Of a stretch of DNA of 64,000 nt, positions 1-8,563 are shown one piece after another (within the stretch, counting starts at the first letter, position 1; every line of letters starts with the position of its first letter). Both the position numbers and the translations under genes were made by a program. The notes below the pieces were generated by a model. The model saw nothing but the letters and a program-made list of their open reading frames with translations. It searched no databases and was not told where the DNA came from. The stretch comes from JAVVTR01 sp036653535 (lineage in GTDB: Bacteria > Bacteroidota > Bacteroidia > Bacteroidales > P3), in NCBI GenBank assembly GCA_036653535.1, contig JAVVTR010000001.1:248001-312000 (forward strand), given 5' to 3'.

Positions 1-400
1 TGGAAATACTACGAAATATCTCCATAGGTTGCTTAATATAGAGAAACGCTTTATAACCAAGTTTAGATCTCCATTCTCCATAAATACCTATTTCACTAAA
101 AACAATCAAGGCATAAAGTAAGGTGATAATTAGAGTGTAGGCACAAAAAACATGCTTCCATTTTGAGGATGGAAAATAAGCAGAAATAAATAAAACTACC
201 ACGGGGAATATTAAAAGATAGCAAATGGTAGATAAATCTAACATAAAAGCATGGGGAAAAATTTGAAAAATCTCTCCTATGCTTACATCTTCTCCAATAA
301 GTAATCCTACATGAAAGAGCATAAAAAGCAATCTTCCTATGGTAAAAATACAAAATAGATAGAAAATGTATTTTAGCAGAAAATAAAGTCTTCGTAGCAT
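1..400 (-). CDS. LTA synthase-like membrane sulfatase/phosphoglycerol transferase, N-terminal part only
   Basis: Reading the minus strand from the ATG at 398-400 gives about 133 residues with no stop before the window edge, so the gene is cut off by the window. The visible part is strongly hydrophobic, with about three or four membrane segments, followed by a stretch reading EIGIYGEWRSKLGYKAFLYI. That stretch resembles the end of the membrane domain of Bacteroidota LTA-synthase-family sulfatases (the E...EW..KL.Y.A..Y pattern). Family members are inner-membrane enzymes with a periplasmic alkaline-phosphatase-like domain that move phosphoglycerol or phosphoethanolamine groups to envelope polymers; that catalytic domain would lie to the left and is not seen. 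The gene starts 20 bases after the OstA-like gene ends, so the two are probably co-transcribed. Assignment rests on the N-terminal pattern alone. Confidence 0.65.
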   Translation of the reverse strand, partial: MLRRLYFLLKYIFYLFCIFTIGRLLFMLFHVGLLIGEDVSIGEIFQIFPHAFMLDLSTICYLLIFPVVVLFISAYFPSSKWKHVFCAYTLIITLLYALIVFSEIGIYGEWRSKLGYKAFLYIKQPMEIFRSIS

Positions 401-420
401 AATTTACAAGTTAATTTTTA

Positions 421-1929
421 TTACCAATAAGGAGCTAAATCATATTGTGAACGCGGCCGTAAAGAAGGGGCCCAATGAAACCCTTTTAATAATTGCTCTC
501 TACGCGTTAGTTTGCTTTCCGGATACAATGCAGTACTCTCCGGTTCAATAAAATTAACTCCTATAACTGCATTGTTTTTAAAATACATTTTTAAACTCTT
601 GCTCAAGGATTTATTCACCCCTATTAATTCTGTTTGTTGATCGTTCAAAACATAATAAATAGATTGAGCTCGCCCTTGCACCTGAGCCATAATAAAACGA
701 GAACTATCATCGAAGTAGCCCCACAACTGCTTTCCCTTAATCTGATTATAATAATTTTTATAAAATAAAGCCTTAGCAACCATAAAAGCGTCCTCATTTA
801 CTAAAAGACGACGAGGTTTATCATCCGCAAACCAAACCCGAATAGTATCCCCATCTATCTGATAATCATCCATCCATACCATAGGATTTTTGTGTAAATA
901 CATAATGGAATCTTCTCGTATATAAACCAAAGAATCACAAAGGCCCTGCATTCCCTCTTTATAAAATTTCACCTGAGAATATACATAAATTTTCTTGATT
1001 TGCTTCCCTGTGTCGTAAGTTATTCGCATAGTATCTCCTACCATAAACAAGGAGTCTCCGTGATCCACTAAAACACTTCGTGGATTTATAGTAAAAAACG
1101 CATATCCTTTTTGCTCGTTATTTTCGCCATACTCGCTTTTTATAAAACAATTACGTAAAGTATCTTTAAGAAATACATTACGATGTGCATTCCCGTTTTT
1201 CTTTTTTAAATCATAAAAAATACTATCTCCATATAAGGTTTGACTTTCTTTAGTTTTTATATACGCATCCTTTTGTAAACTTACTTTATCTTCGTTTTTG
1301 CTAAACCAACCTTGCCTACAATACATATAATAATCGGTAGTCTCTATATTAGTGGGACCGTAAAAATTAGCCATCCCCGTACGATGATAAAACATAGTAT
1401 CAGTCCATATGGTGTAATCTGGGTTTACAATAACCACATTCCTATAACAATAAAAAGTTTTACTGGACCCTTTATAGTTACCTTTATCGGATTTCAAAAC
1501 CGTTGCTCCAGAAGTCATAATCGCTCCTTGATCATAATTAGCCACATTGCTTCGTCCTTCATACCTTAAAGAAGGCGTTTTCATAACAATGTCTCCATCT
1601 TTTAAAACTACATCGTCGACCACATAATAAACTTGAGATCTTCCATCGTAATCTAATTTTTTTCCCGTAATAAGTGCCTTTTCCCGAGTACGTATTCTCA
1701 AATTTCCATAAGCAATACAAGATTTTGTATTTTGATCATACTCGGCATAGTCACTCAAAACAAGATTTCCATCAGAGGTAATATGTACATTCCCTCTAAG
1801 CATCCAAACTCCAGAACGTCCTGGAATATTCTCCATACGATCGCCTCTGAAATTTTGAGCAAAACAAAAGCAATGGAGTCCTGCAAAAAATAAACATATA
1901 AACAATCTTTCTGTAAATATTTTATTCAT
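421..1929 (-). CDS. OstA-like (LptA/LptD N-terminal type) periplasmic protein
   Basis: 502 residues starting with a signal peptide (MNKIFTERLFICLFFAGLHC, with a likely cleavage after CFAQ). The rest is a run of short beta-type repeats such as GNVHITSDGNLVLSDYAEYD, typical of the OstA/LptA jellyroll that binds lipid A and forms the bridge carrying LPS across the periplasm. It is far longer than E. coli LptA (about 185 residues) and lacks an obvious C-terminal LptD barrel, matching the Bacteroidota family usually named OstA-like protein. It overlaps the upstream PepSY-like gene by 8 bases, a sign of coupled translation. The OmpH-like gene at the head of the same gene set fits an outer membrane assembly role. 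The exact step in LPS export is inferred from the family. Confidence 0.85.
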   Translation of the reverse strand: MNKIFTERLFICLFFAGLHCFCFAQNFRGDRMENIPGRSGVWMLRGNVHITSDGNLVLSDYAEYDQNTKSCIAYGNLRIRTREKALITGKKLDYDGRSQVYYVVDDVVLKDGDIVMKTPSLRYEGRSNVANYDQGAIMTSGATVLKSDKGNYKGSSKTFYCYRNVVIVNPDYTIWTDTMFYHRTGMANFYGPTNIETTDYYMYCRQGWFSKNEDKVSLQKDAYIKTKESQTLYGDSIFYDLKKKNGNAHRNVFLKDTLRNCFIKSEYGENNEQKGYAFFTINPRSVLVDHGDSLFMVGDTMRITYDTGKQIKKIYVYSQVKFYKEGMQGLCDSLVYIREDSIMYLHKNPMVWMDDYQIDGDTIRVWFADDKPRRLLVNEDAFMVAKALFYKNYYNQIKGKQLWGYFDDSSRFIMAQVQGRAQSIYYVLNDQQTELIGVNKSLSKSLKMYFKNNAVIGVNFIEPESTALYPESKLTRREQLLKGFHWAPSLRPRSQYDLAPYW

Positions 1930-3337
1930 CTATAGTCTCATTGTAGTCCATTTGTAAATCAAATTGAGCACTTTGATCGAATAATAAAATGGCATATTTA
2001 CGTTCCTTTTGTTTTGGAATTTTTTCCGAAACTTTAATTTTATAAAAATCCTTTGGCTTACTTCCTCCAGCAAAAGATCTTTTATATTTTGCTTCATAAA
2101 CGACCCTCTTCCCTTCTTCCATTTTGTATTTCACCGGAGATTCATCCAAATAGCGCTGGATGGGATAAGGCATTGTTTTTTTATCGAAAAAGTATGCCGT
2201 ATAAAGGTGTAATCCATCCGCAAAAAACATAGCTTCTAAATGCTGATCGTAATTATCAAAGACCACTCTATATCTATTTTCTTTATCTTTAAACCACTCT
2301 TTGTTTTCAGCTCTTGGGAACCTTTTTAGAAAGCTATTTAAAACCGGTTCCAACGGCACTACCAGCTCTTTGCTTTCCTCTTTTACTTCCCCTTGTTTTT
2401 TCTCTTCGGCTACCTTGGTTTTTTTAGCACCCTTTTCTATGGCGACGCTTCTCTTTTCTACCGGTTTTTCTACCGCTCTATTTCCTTTGGTCTTCCTTGC
2501 GTCTATTGGAATTGCTTCCGCTTTAACCGGTTTGTTTTCTTTGGTCTTCGTTGCGTCTATTGGAATTGCTTCCGCTTTAACCGGTTTGTTTTCTTTGGTC
2601 TTCCTTGCGTCTATTGGAATTGCTTCCGCTTTAACCGGTTTGTTTTCTTTGGTCTTCCTTGTTTTCGGAGAAACCTCCTTTGCTTGCTTTGCTTCGGACC
2701 TCGTTTCAATTTCCGTATCAATCTTAGAAAAATCACTTACATGCGTTTTCTCTCCCTCCCCCTCTTTCTCTTCTTTTTCATGCAAAGGAAGAGTTGTTTG
2801 CTTATCGGCCAAGTATTCCTTTTCCTTAAGCTCTAAATCCTGTTCGTTAGCAATACTTACACCATCTATCTCTAAAATATTCCCCGACAAATCAAACAAC
2901 AAATTTGTTTTAAAAGCCTTGTTGTTGCGCAAATATAAATTCACATCATAACAAGGTTTTTGCTGATTTTTCTCTTGATAACAACAATATTCTATATTGT
3001 ATGCAGCATATCTTTCTTCCAAGAAATGATGAGCCTTTAAAGGAAGATTTGTTTCTAAAGTAGATGCTTTCGTTTCTATCCAATTTCCATTACTCTCAAA
3101 ACAACTTATTATCTTTCCCTCTCTTAATTTAGAGTATGCACAATAAAACTCCCCATTCATTTCCCAATATAAAACCTTCATTTTGGGATAAGCTAAAGAA
3201 AAATTATCCAACACCAATTTTGGAACATCCTTTTCTGGTATTTTTTTTGCAAAACTCTGCCACAAAAAACACATGAAAAAAAGAAAGAGAAAAATTACAC
3301 GAAATATTTTTGAAGTTTTTTTCCAATAAAATTTCAT
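1922..3337 (-). CDS. Secreted PepSY-like protein with internal 18-residue Lys-rich repeats
   Basis: 471 residues. An N-terminal hydrophobic signal (about 1-30, ending SFAKKIP) leads into a domain resembling Bacteroidota PepSY-like/BLIP-like modules (for example VPKLVLDNFSLAYPKMKVLY, then a pattern of short beta strands). A second copy of the same type seems to follow near the C-terminus (about residues 335-440: VLNSFLKRFPRAENKEWFKD). Between them lies a low-complexity linker of about 150 residues rich in Lys, Glu and Thr, including three tandem copies of an 18-residue unit (KENKPVKAEAIPIDA is its core). PepSY-like domains are often periplasmic and may modulate peptidases, but no partner is evident. 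It starts 10 bases after purA and overlaps the OstA-like gene. Function is unassigned; the two-domain plus linker layout is what I can support. Confidence 0.65.
   Translation of the reverse strand: MKFYWKKTSKIFRVIFLFLFFMCFLWQSFAKKIPEKDVPKLVLDNFSLAYPKMKVLYWEMNGEFYCAYSKLREGKIISCFESNGNWIETKASTLETNLPLKAHHFLEERYAAYNIEYCCYQEKNQQKPCYDVNLYLRNNKAFKTNLLFDLSGNILEIDGVSIANEQDLELKEKEYLADKQTTLPLHEKEEKEGEGEKTHVSDFSKIDTEIETRSEAKQAKEVSPKTRKTKENKPVKAEAIPIDARKTKENKPVKAEAIPIDATKTKENKPVKAEAIPIDARKTKGNRAVEKPVEKRSVAIEKGAKKTKVAEEKKQGEVKEESKELVVPLEPVLNSFLKRFPRAENKEWFKDKENRYRVVFDNYDQHLEAMFFADGLHLYTAYFFDKKTMPYPIQRYLDESPVKYKMEEGKRVVYEAKYKRSFAGGSKPKDFYKIKVSEKIPKQKERKYAILLFDQSAQFDLQMDYNETIDE
2489..2650 (-). repeat. Three tandem 54-bp in-frame repeats
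   Basis: Units begin at 2489, 2543 and 2597, each 54 bases and nearly identical; the middle unit has one base change (ctt to cgt region) that turns an Arg into a Thr. A partial fourth unit follows from 2651 for about 12 bases. The unit length keeps the reading frame, encoding 18 residues each in the linker of the PepSY-like protein. The very high identity suggests recent duplication and possible copy-number variation between strains. Confidence 0.95.
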
Positions 3338-3347
3338 CCTTTTTATT

Positions 3348-4658
3348 TTAACATTTTGGGAAAACAGTCTCGCTTCTATCGGGTCCTAAAGAAACAATAC
3401 TAATGGGCGTTTGCGTTTTTTGTTGAATAAAATTTAAATATTGTTTTAATTTTTCTGGTAATTCCTCGTAAGTTTTAGCTTTCGTTATATCTCTTTTCCA
3501 GCCATCCATAACATGGTATTCCAACTCTATATGTTCCAATTCATCTGTAGATGGAAAATAGGGCATTCTCTTTCCGTTTATTTTATATTCTGAGCAAATT
3601 TTTATTTGGTCAAATTTATCTAAAACATCTGATTTTGTAATAATTAAATCTGTTACTCCATTCAGCATAATGGTATAATATAAAGCCGGTAAATCCAACC
3701 ATCCGCATCTACGTGGTCGCCCAGTAGTAGAACCGTACTCATAACCATCTTTTCTTAATTTTTCCCCATCGGCATCTTCTAATTCTGTTGGGAATGGACC
3801 ACTTCCAACCCGAGTACAATAAGCTTTAAAAACTCCAAAAACACGACCTAAAGATGACGGAGAAATTCCTAAACCAGTACATACTCCAGCTGCCGTTGTA
3901 TTAGAAGAGGTTACAAATGGATAAGATCCAAAATCTATATCCAACAAAGATCCCTGAGCTCCTTCTGCTAAAATTTTCTTACCCTGTTTCATTGCCTCAT
4001 TTAAATAATATTCCGTAGCAATTACTTCAAAGCTTTTCAATTCTTCTATGCCCTCTAACCACGCCTTTTCATACTCCAATAAACTCATATCCTCAATCCG
4101 ATAATTATCCACATCGAATTTTAAAAATTTCAATATTCCAAGATGTTGATTTTTTAAATCTTCATATTTTTGTTTGAAATTCGAACAAAAAATATCTTTC
4201 ATTCTTAATCCACAACGCCCAACTTTGTCGGTATAGGCTGGTCCTATTCCTTTTACAGTAGATCCTATTTTTTTTGCCCCCTTGCTACTTTCTTGCGCAG
4301 CATCTAAAATTCTATGGGTTGGCAATATCAAATTCGCTTTATCGGAAATTTTCATGCGATTTCTCGGTTCAACCCCCTTTGCTCTTAATAACTCTATTTC
4401 TTTGCAAATAATATAAGCATCTATCAACACCCCATTCCCTATCAAATTTACCTTGTTCTCGTGAAAAATACCAGAAGGTATTGTGTGTAAAACATGCTTA
4501 CTACCGTTAAACTCAAGTGTATGTCCGGCATTGGGTCCACCCTGAAAACGAGCGATAATATCATATTGAGGACTTAGTACATCTACAAACTTTCCTTTGC
4601 CTTCATCCCCCCATTGTATACCCAAAATTACATCCACTTTAGATCTTTCCGTATTCAT
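3348..4658 (-). CDS. purA: Adenylosuccinate synthetase
   Basis: Cytosolic enzyme joining IMP and aspartate with GTP to form adenylosuccinate, the first committed step to AMP. All family landmarks are present in order: GDEGKGKFVD phosphate-binding loop (about residue 18), GGPNAGHT (about 41), the IMP-binding GIGPAYTDK (about 138), EGAQGSLLDIDFGSYPFVTS (about 235), and the STTGRPRRCGW loop (about 313). Length 436 matches the family (about 420-430). It lies between nadC and the PepSY-like gene on the minus strand, 64 bases after nadC. No clear TAnnTTTG box was seen directly in front, so it may be read from further upstream. Confidence 0.98.
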   Translation of the reverse strand: MNTERSKVDVILGIQWGDEGKGKFVDVLSPQYDIIARFQGGPNAGHTLEFNGSKHVLHTIPSGIFHENKVNLIGNGVLIDAYIICKEIELLRAKGVEPRNRMKISDKANLILPTHRILDAAQESSKGAKKIGSTVKGIGPAYTDKVGRCGLRMKDIFCSNFKQKYEDLKNQHLGILKFLKFDVDNYRIEDMSLLEYEKAWLEGIEELKSFEVIATEYYLNEAMKQGKKILAEGAQGSLLDIDFGSYPFVTSSNTTAAGVCTGLGISPSSLGRVFGVFKAYCTRVGSGPFPTELEDADGEKLRKDGYEYGSTTGRPRRCGWLDLPALYYTIMLNGVTDLIITKSDVLDKFDQIKICSEYKINGKRMPYFPSTDELEHIELEYHVMDGWKRDITKAKTYEELPEKLKQYLNFIQQKTQTPISIVSLGPDRSETVFPKC

Positions 4659-4722
4659 TGCTTTATTTTTAATTTTATTTTACTTTTATTCATTATATAT
4701 CCTTGTCACAAACAAAACGTTA

Positions 4723-5598
4723 TTACAAGTTGTTCTCGCTTTTTTGATACATAGCCTTTAAACTTAAATCTAAAGAAGCTACATGATGTGTTAATGCTCC
4801 TATAGATATGAAATCCACATTAGTAGCGGCATATTTACTCAATGTTTCCGGCGTAATTCCACCAGAAGCTTCTGTTTCGTATTTCCCATCTATCAAAACT
4901 AAGGCTTTTTTTATATCTTCTACACTGAAATTATCAAGCATAATTCTATGTATTCCACCTCTTTGTAAGACTAAATTTAATTCATTAAAATCTCTAACCT
5001 CAATTTCTATTGCTAAGTTCTTATTCTTTTTCTCTAAGTAAGCGTGAACCGAATTTATAGCTGGAACCACCCCACCGGCAAAATCTATATGATTATCTTT
5101 AATCAAAATCATATCAAACAATCCAAAACGATGATTTTTTGCACCTCCAATCCGCACCGCCATTTTTTCAAAAATGCGACAATTAGGAGTGGTTTTCCGG
5201 GTATCCAAAATAGTTGTTTTGCTCCCCTTTATTTGCTGTACCAATTGATGAGTTTGCGTTGCAATACCACTCATTCGTTGAACATAATTTAAGCTCAAGC
5301 GCTCGGCGGTAAGAATAGAGCGAGAGGACCCCTCTACGGAAAAAATTCTATCTCCTACTCTAATAAAACTACCCTCCTCCATTAAAGGTTTAAAAATTAC
5401 CTTCGGATCCACCGTGTGAAAAACCATCTCTGCCACTTCTATTCCTGCCACAATCCCTTCTTCTTTAGCTATCAAAATGGCACTGCCTGTAGCAGAAGCC
5501 GGAATACAAGCCAAAGACGTGTGATCCCCATCTCCAATATCCTCTTTTAAAGCCAACTCAATATAAGCCTGAATACTTATCCTTTCCAGATCACTCAT
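4723..5598 (-). CDS. nadC: Nicotinate-nucleotide pyrophosphorylase (quinolinate phosphoribosyltransferase)
   Basis: Converts quinolinate and PRPP to nicotinate mononucleotide, CO2 and pyrophosphate in de novo NAD synthesis. Recognised by LDTRKTTPNCR (about residue 125), the EIEVRDFNEL and IMLDNFSVEDI strands, and the EASGGITPETL and DFISIGALTH phosphate-binding ends. The length, 291, is normal for the family. The start is 5 bases after the OmpH-like stop, so they are likely co-transcribed. The partner gene nadB is elsewhere in the window (22.1 kb); nadA is not in the window. PRPP for this step is made by Prs, encoded at 18.6-19.5 kb. Confidence 0.97.
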   Translation of the reverse strand: MSDLERISIQAYIELALKEDIGDGDHTSLACIPASATGSAILIAKEEGIVAGIEVAEMVFHTVDPKVIFKPLMEEGSFIRVGDRIFSVEGSSRSILTAERLSLNYVQRMSGIATQTHQLVQQIKGSKTTILDTRKTTPNCRIFEKMAVRIGGAKNHRFGLFDMILIKDNHIDFAGGVVPAINSVHAYLEKKNKNLAIEIEVRDFNELNLVLQRGGIHRIMLDNFSVEDIKKALVLIDGKYETEASGGITPETLSKYAATNVDFISIGALTHHVASLDLSLKAMYQKSENNL

Positions 5599-5603
5599 TT
5601 TTA

Positions 5604-6206
5604 TTAGTGCTTTGTATTCGTTTTATTATATTCTTCGTTAATGGCCTTTATCACTTCCGTGGTTATATCCATGGAAGGAGCGGCATATAATACACCACTG
5701 GTACGAGCATTAGATAAAATAAGATTATACTGCCCATGTTCCTTGTTGTATTTTTCTATGAATCCAAAAACTTTATCTTGCACTTCTTGCATTTTCTGCG
5801 CTCGCATTTGCATGATTTGTTCCGAATATTTTTGCTGTAGCTCTACTATTCGTTGCTGCTTTTGTGTTAAATATTCTTCTTTCCTTTTTTGTTCATTTAA
5901 AGTCATGGTAGAACCAACCTTAAGATAATTTTCATACTCTTTTTTGAATGAAACAGTTTGATTTTGAAGATCATTTTGCAATTTCTTCTCTACCTGCTCC
6001 ATTTCTTTATTCATTTTTCCCACCAATAAATATTGATCAAATAAGCTATCTGTATTTACAGTAGCCAATTTCAATTCTGCCATATTGACTCCCATCTTAT
6101 CGGAAGTTTTTTCTTTAGAGGCGTTTTTTTTGTCGGAGGAGGTGCACCCTACTATCAAAACTGCACATAAAACTAATGGCCATGTCTTCCAATTTTTTGT
6201 TTTCAT
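5604..6206 (-). CDS. OmpH/Skp-family lipoprotein
   Basis: 200 residues with a lipoprotein signal: a hydrophobic stretch ending in a lipobox (LIVGCTSS, Cys about 21), so it is probably lipid-anchored rather than soluble as in E. coli Skp. The middle (about 70-150) is a long charged coiled coil rich in Gln, Glu and Lys (LNEQKRKEEYLTQKQQRIV), the tentacle arms of the family; the ends form the small beta body (LATVNTDSLFDQY and YNLILSNARTSGVLY). Skp proteins hold unfolded outer membrane proteins in the periplasm. It is the first gene of the minus-strand set that ends with the OstA-like and sulfatase-like genes, consistent with envelope assembly. Confidence 0.85.
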   Translation of the reverse strand: MKTKNWKTWPLVLCAVLIVGCTSSDKKNASKEKTSDKMGVNMAELKLATVNTDSLFDQYLLVGKMNKEMEQVEKKLQNDLQNQTVSFKKEYENYLKVGSTMTLNEQKRKEEYLTQKQQRIVELQQKYSEQIMQMRAQKMQEVQDKVFGFIEKYNKEHGQYNLILSNARTSGVLYAAPSMDITTEVIKAINEEYNKTNTKH

Positions 6207-6304
6207 CCTTTGCTTCTTTTTATGAATACGTATTTTACTATATTTATTTTCTTGCTTAGAAGTTGTATGCAGAATTTCTGCTGCAAAAGAAAGTGCACTC
6301 CAAG

Positions 6305-8500
6305 TTAATTTCCTTCTTTTGACATAAATTGGATCCGCACCAATCTAATTTCATCCTCCGTATATTCGTTTTCTCCTAATTCTTTTTGTGCTTCCTCTAT
6401 AGAGTCGTTGTCTGCCTCCAAAAAATATTGATAAATATCTTCTTGATGGTAGGCATCTACCACCTCCTCTATATAATAGTCTATGTTTATTTTTGTTCCG
6501 GACGAAACTATCCTCTCTATTTCCATTAAAAGATCACTAAAAGTAAGGCTCTTAGATAAAGCAATATCATCTAACGAAATTTTACGGTCTATACTTTGAA
6601 TAATATAAACTTTGAGCCCAGATTTATTAACTACGGATTTTACTATTAAATCTTGGGGGCGCTCTATTTCGTTTTCTTCGACATATCTTTTAATAAGATC
6701 TATAAAAGCCTGACCATATTTCTGTGCTTTTCCAACACCAACTCCTGTAATATGAGTCATTTCCTCCATAGTAATAGGATATTGTATGGTCATATCTTCC
6801 AAGGAAACGTCTTGAAAAAGAACGTAAGGGGGTAAATTTTCATGGTGCGATAAGTCTTTAAGCAAATCTTTTAACATGCTATAAAGCACCTTGTCTACAA
6901 CATCTCCCACATTAGCAGCATTTCCTTGCACATAATCGACATCTTCTGGATCGTAAGTATGATCTCTAACCACTTTTATCGTAAAAGGCTGTTTTAAAAA
7001 TCTTTCCCCTACCGCTGTAATTTTAATAATCCCGTAGTTTTCTATATCTTTTGCCAACAAATCTTCAATAATACACTGCCTAATTACTGCCTTCCAATAT
7101 CTTTTATCCCTATCTTTTCCTTCTCCAAATAAGGGCAATAGGTGATGCTTATAATTTTTTATAGTAGGGGTAATCTTTCCCATACAAATATTGATGATGT
7201 GATCCCTCTTAAATTGCTGTTTGGTTGCCATAACAATTTCCAAAACATACTCCGCACTATCTGTTGCATCTTCCATTTCTTTGGGATGCAAACAGTTATC
7301 ACAATTTCCACAATTATTATTTTCGTAAGATTCTCCAAAATAATGCAATAAATTCTTGCGCCGACACATAGAAGTTTCGGCATAAGACACCGTTTCTGCC
7401 ATTAATTGTTTGGCCACCTCTTGCTCTGCAACCTGCTTATCTTTTAAAAACTTCTCTAACTTCGTAATATCTTCTTCACAATAAAAAGCAATACATTTCC
7501 CCTCGCCCCCATCTCTTCCTGCACGTCCGGTTTCTTGATAATAACCCTCCAAGCTTTTAGGCATATCATAATGAATAACAAACCTCACATCGGGTTTATC
7601 TATTCCCATACCAAAAGCAATAGTAGCGACAATAACCTCTACTTCTTCCATTAAAAATTTATCCTGGTTATCGGCTCGTGTTTGTGAATCTAAGCCAGCG
7701 TGATAAGGCAAGGCTTTTATACCGTTTGCACACAAGGTATTAGAAAATTCTTCCACCCGTTTTCTACTCAAGCAATAAATAATGCCCGATTTATTTGGAT
7801 TCGCTTTAATGAATTTAACTATTTCCCTATCTATCTCCTTGGTTTTCGGCCTTACTTCATAATATAAATTTTCCCTATTAAAGGAAGTTATAAAAACTTT
7901 GGAATCCATCATTCCCAAATTCTTTTGAATATCTTTTTGAACCTTAGGAGTTGCTGTAGCCGTTAAAGCTATCACTGGTACATGTGGATTTATTTCTTCT
8001 ATAATTGGGCTTAATTTACGATATTCGGGGCGAAAATCATGGCCCCATTCCGAAATACAATGTGCTTCATCTATCGCAAAAAGAGAAATATCTATATTTT
8101 TAAAAAAAATAACATTTTCTTCTTTGGTAAGGGTTTCCGGAGCCACATAGAGCATCTTTGTTTTTTTATTTAACAAATCCTCTTTTACCTGTTTCATCTC
8201 CGCTTTAGTCAAAGAAGAGTTGAGATAATGGGCTATATCCACATCTGTTCCAAAATTACGAACCGCATCCACCTGATTTTTCATTAATGCTATCAGTGGG
8301 GAAACAATAATAGCAGTGCCCGGTAATAATAAAGCGGGTAATTGATAACATAACGACTTTCCTCCCCCCGTAGGCATAATAACAAATGTATTATTACCAG
8401 CAAAGATGTTTTTGATTATATCTTCTTGTATTCCCTTAAATTTACTAAACCCGAATATTCTTAATAATTCTGCCTGTAAAAAATCACTGCCACATTCCAT
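6305..8500 (-). CDS. recQ: ATP-dependent DNA helicase RecQ
   Basis: 3'-5' helicase of superfamily 2 used in recombination and replication repair. Visible motifs: Walker A MPTGGGKSLCYQLPAL, the DEAH box AIDEAHCISEWGHDFRPEY, TATATPKVQKDI, the GRAGRDGG motif VI, a four-Cys zinc site (CRR...CGNCDNC, about residue 375-400 from the chosen start), and an HRDC domain (LPPYVLFQDVSLEDM to GVGVGKAQKYGQAF). A further C-terminal stretch of about 110 residues follows. The ATG at 8498-8500 (MECGSDFLQ) is preferred over an in-frame one at 8548, because a TAACTTTG promoter box on the same strand at 8550-8557 would place the transcript start at about 8543, leaving no room for the longer form. Divergent from kdsD. 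Confidence 0.95.
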   Translation of the reverse strand: MECGSDFLQAELLRIFGFSKFKGIQEDIIKNIFAGNNTFVIMPTGGGKSLCYQLPALLLPGTAIIVSPLIALMKNQVDAVRNFGTDVDIAHYLNSSLTKAEMKQVKEDLLNKKTKMLYVAPETLTKEENVIFFKNIDISLFAIDEAHCISEWGHDFRPEYRKLSPIIEEINPHVPVIALTATATPKVQKDIQKNLGMMDSKVFITSFNRENLYYEVRPKTKEIDREIVKFIKANPNKSGIIYCLSRKRVEEFSNTLCANGIKALPYHAGLDSQTRADNQDKFLMEEVEVIVATIAFGMGIDKPDVRFVIHYDMPKSLEGYYQETGRAGRDGGEGKCIAFYCEEDITKLEKFLKDKQVAEQEVAKQLMAETVSYAETSMCRRKNLLHYFGESYENNNCGNCDNCLHPKEMEDATDSAEYVLEIVMATKQQFKRDHIINICMGKITPTIKNYKHHLLPLFGEGKDRDKRYWKAVIRQCIIEDLLAKDIENYGIIKITAVGERFLKQPFTIKVVRDHTYDPEDVDYVQGNAANVGDVVDKVLYSMLKDLLKDLSHHENLPPYVLFQDVSLEDMTIQYPITMEEMTHITGVGVGKAQKYGQAFIDLIKRYVEENEIERPQDLIVKSVVNKSGLKVYIIQSIDRKISLDDIALSKSLTFSDLLMEIERIVSSGTKINIDYYIEEVVDAYHQEDIYQYFLEADNDSIEEAQKELGENEYTEDEIRLVRIQFMSKEGN

Positions 8501-8524
8501 TAAACTTAAATTAAAAAAAATTCT

Positions 8525-8532
8525 TACTTTTG
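8525..8532 (+). promoter_or_regulatory. -7 promoter box for kdsD-lptB
   Basis: TACTTTTG fits the Bacteroidota -7 consensus TAnnTTTG exactly. No TTG was found at the expected -33 distance. Transcription would start near 8539, about 25 bases before the kdsD start. It lies beside the oppositely oriented box for recQ at 8550-8557. Confidence 0.6.
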
Positions 8533-8549
8533 TGACTCCAAAACTCAAT

Positions 8550-8557
8550 CAAAGTTA
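8550..8557 (-). promoter_or_regulatory. -7 promoter box for recQ
   Basis: On the plus strand the bases read CAAAGTTA, so the minus strand has TAACTTTG, an exact TAnnTTTG match. The predicted start near 8543 supports the recQ ATG at 8500. No -33 TTG was found at the usual distance. The region needed for this promoter overlaps the 5' leader of kdsD. Confidence 0.55.
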
Positions 8558-8563
8558 CTATAA

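Noticed and set aside
2489..2650. Possible CRISPR-like repeat array
   Set aside because: Three 54-base units are directly joined, without spacers, and in frame within a coding gene.
2301..2951. Plus-strand open frames of 216 and 147 codons
   Set aside because: They are the mirror of the Lys-rich repeat linker of the PepSY-like gene on the other strand, with repetitive hydrophobic translations and no promoter.
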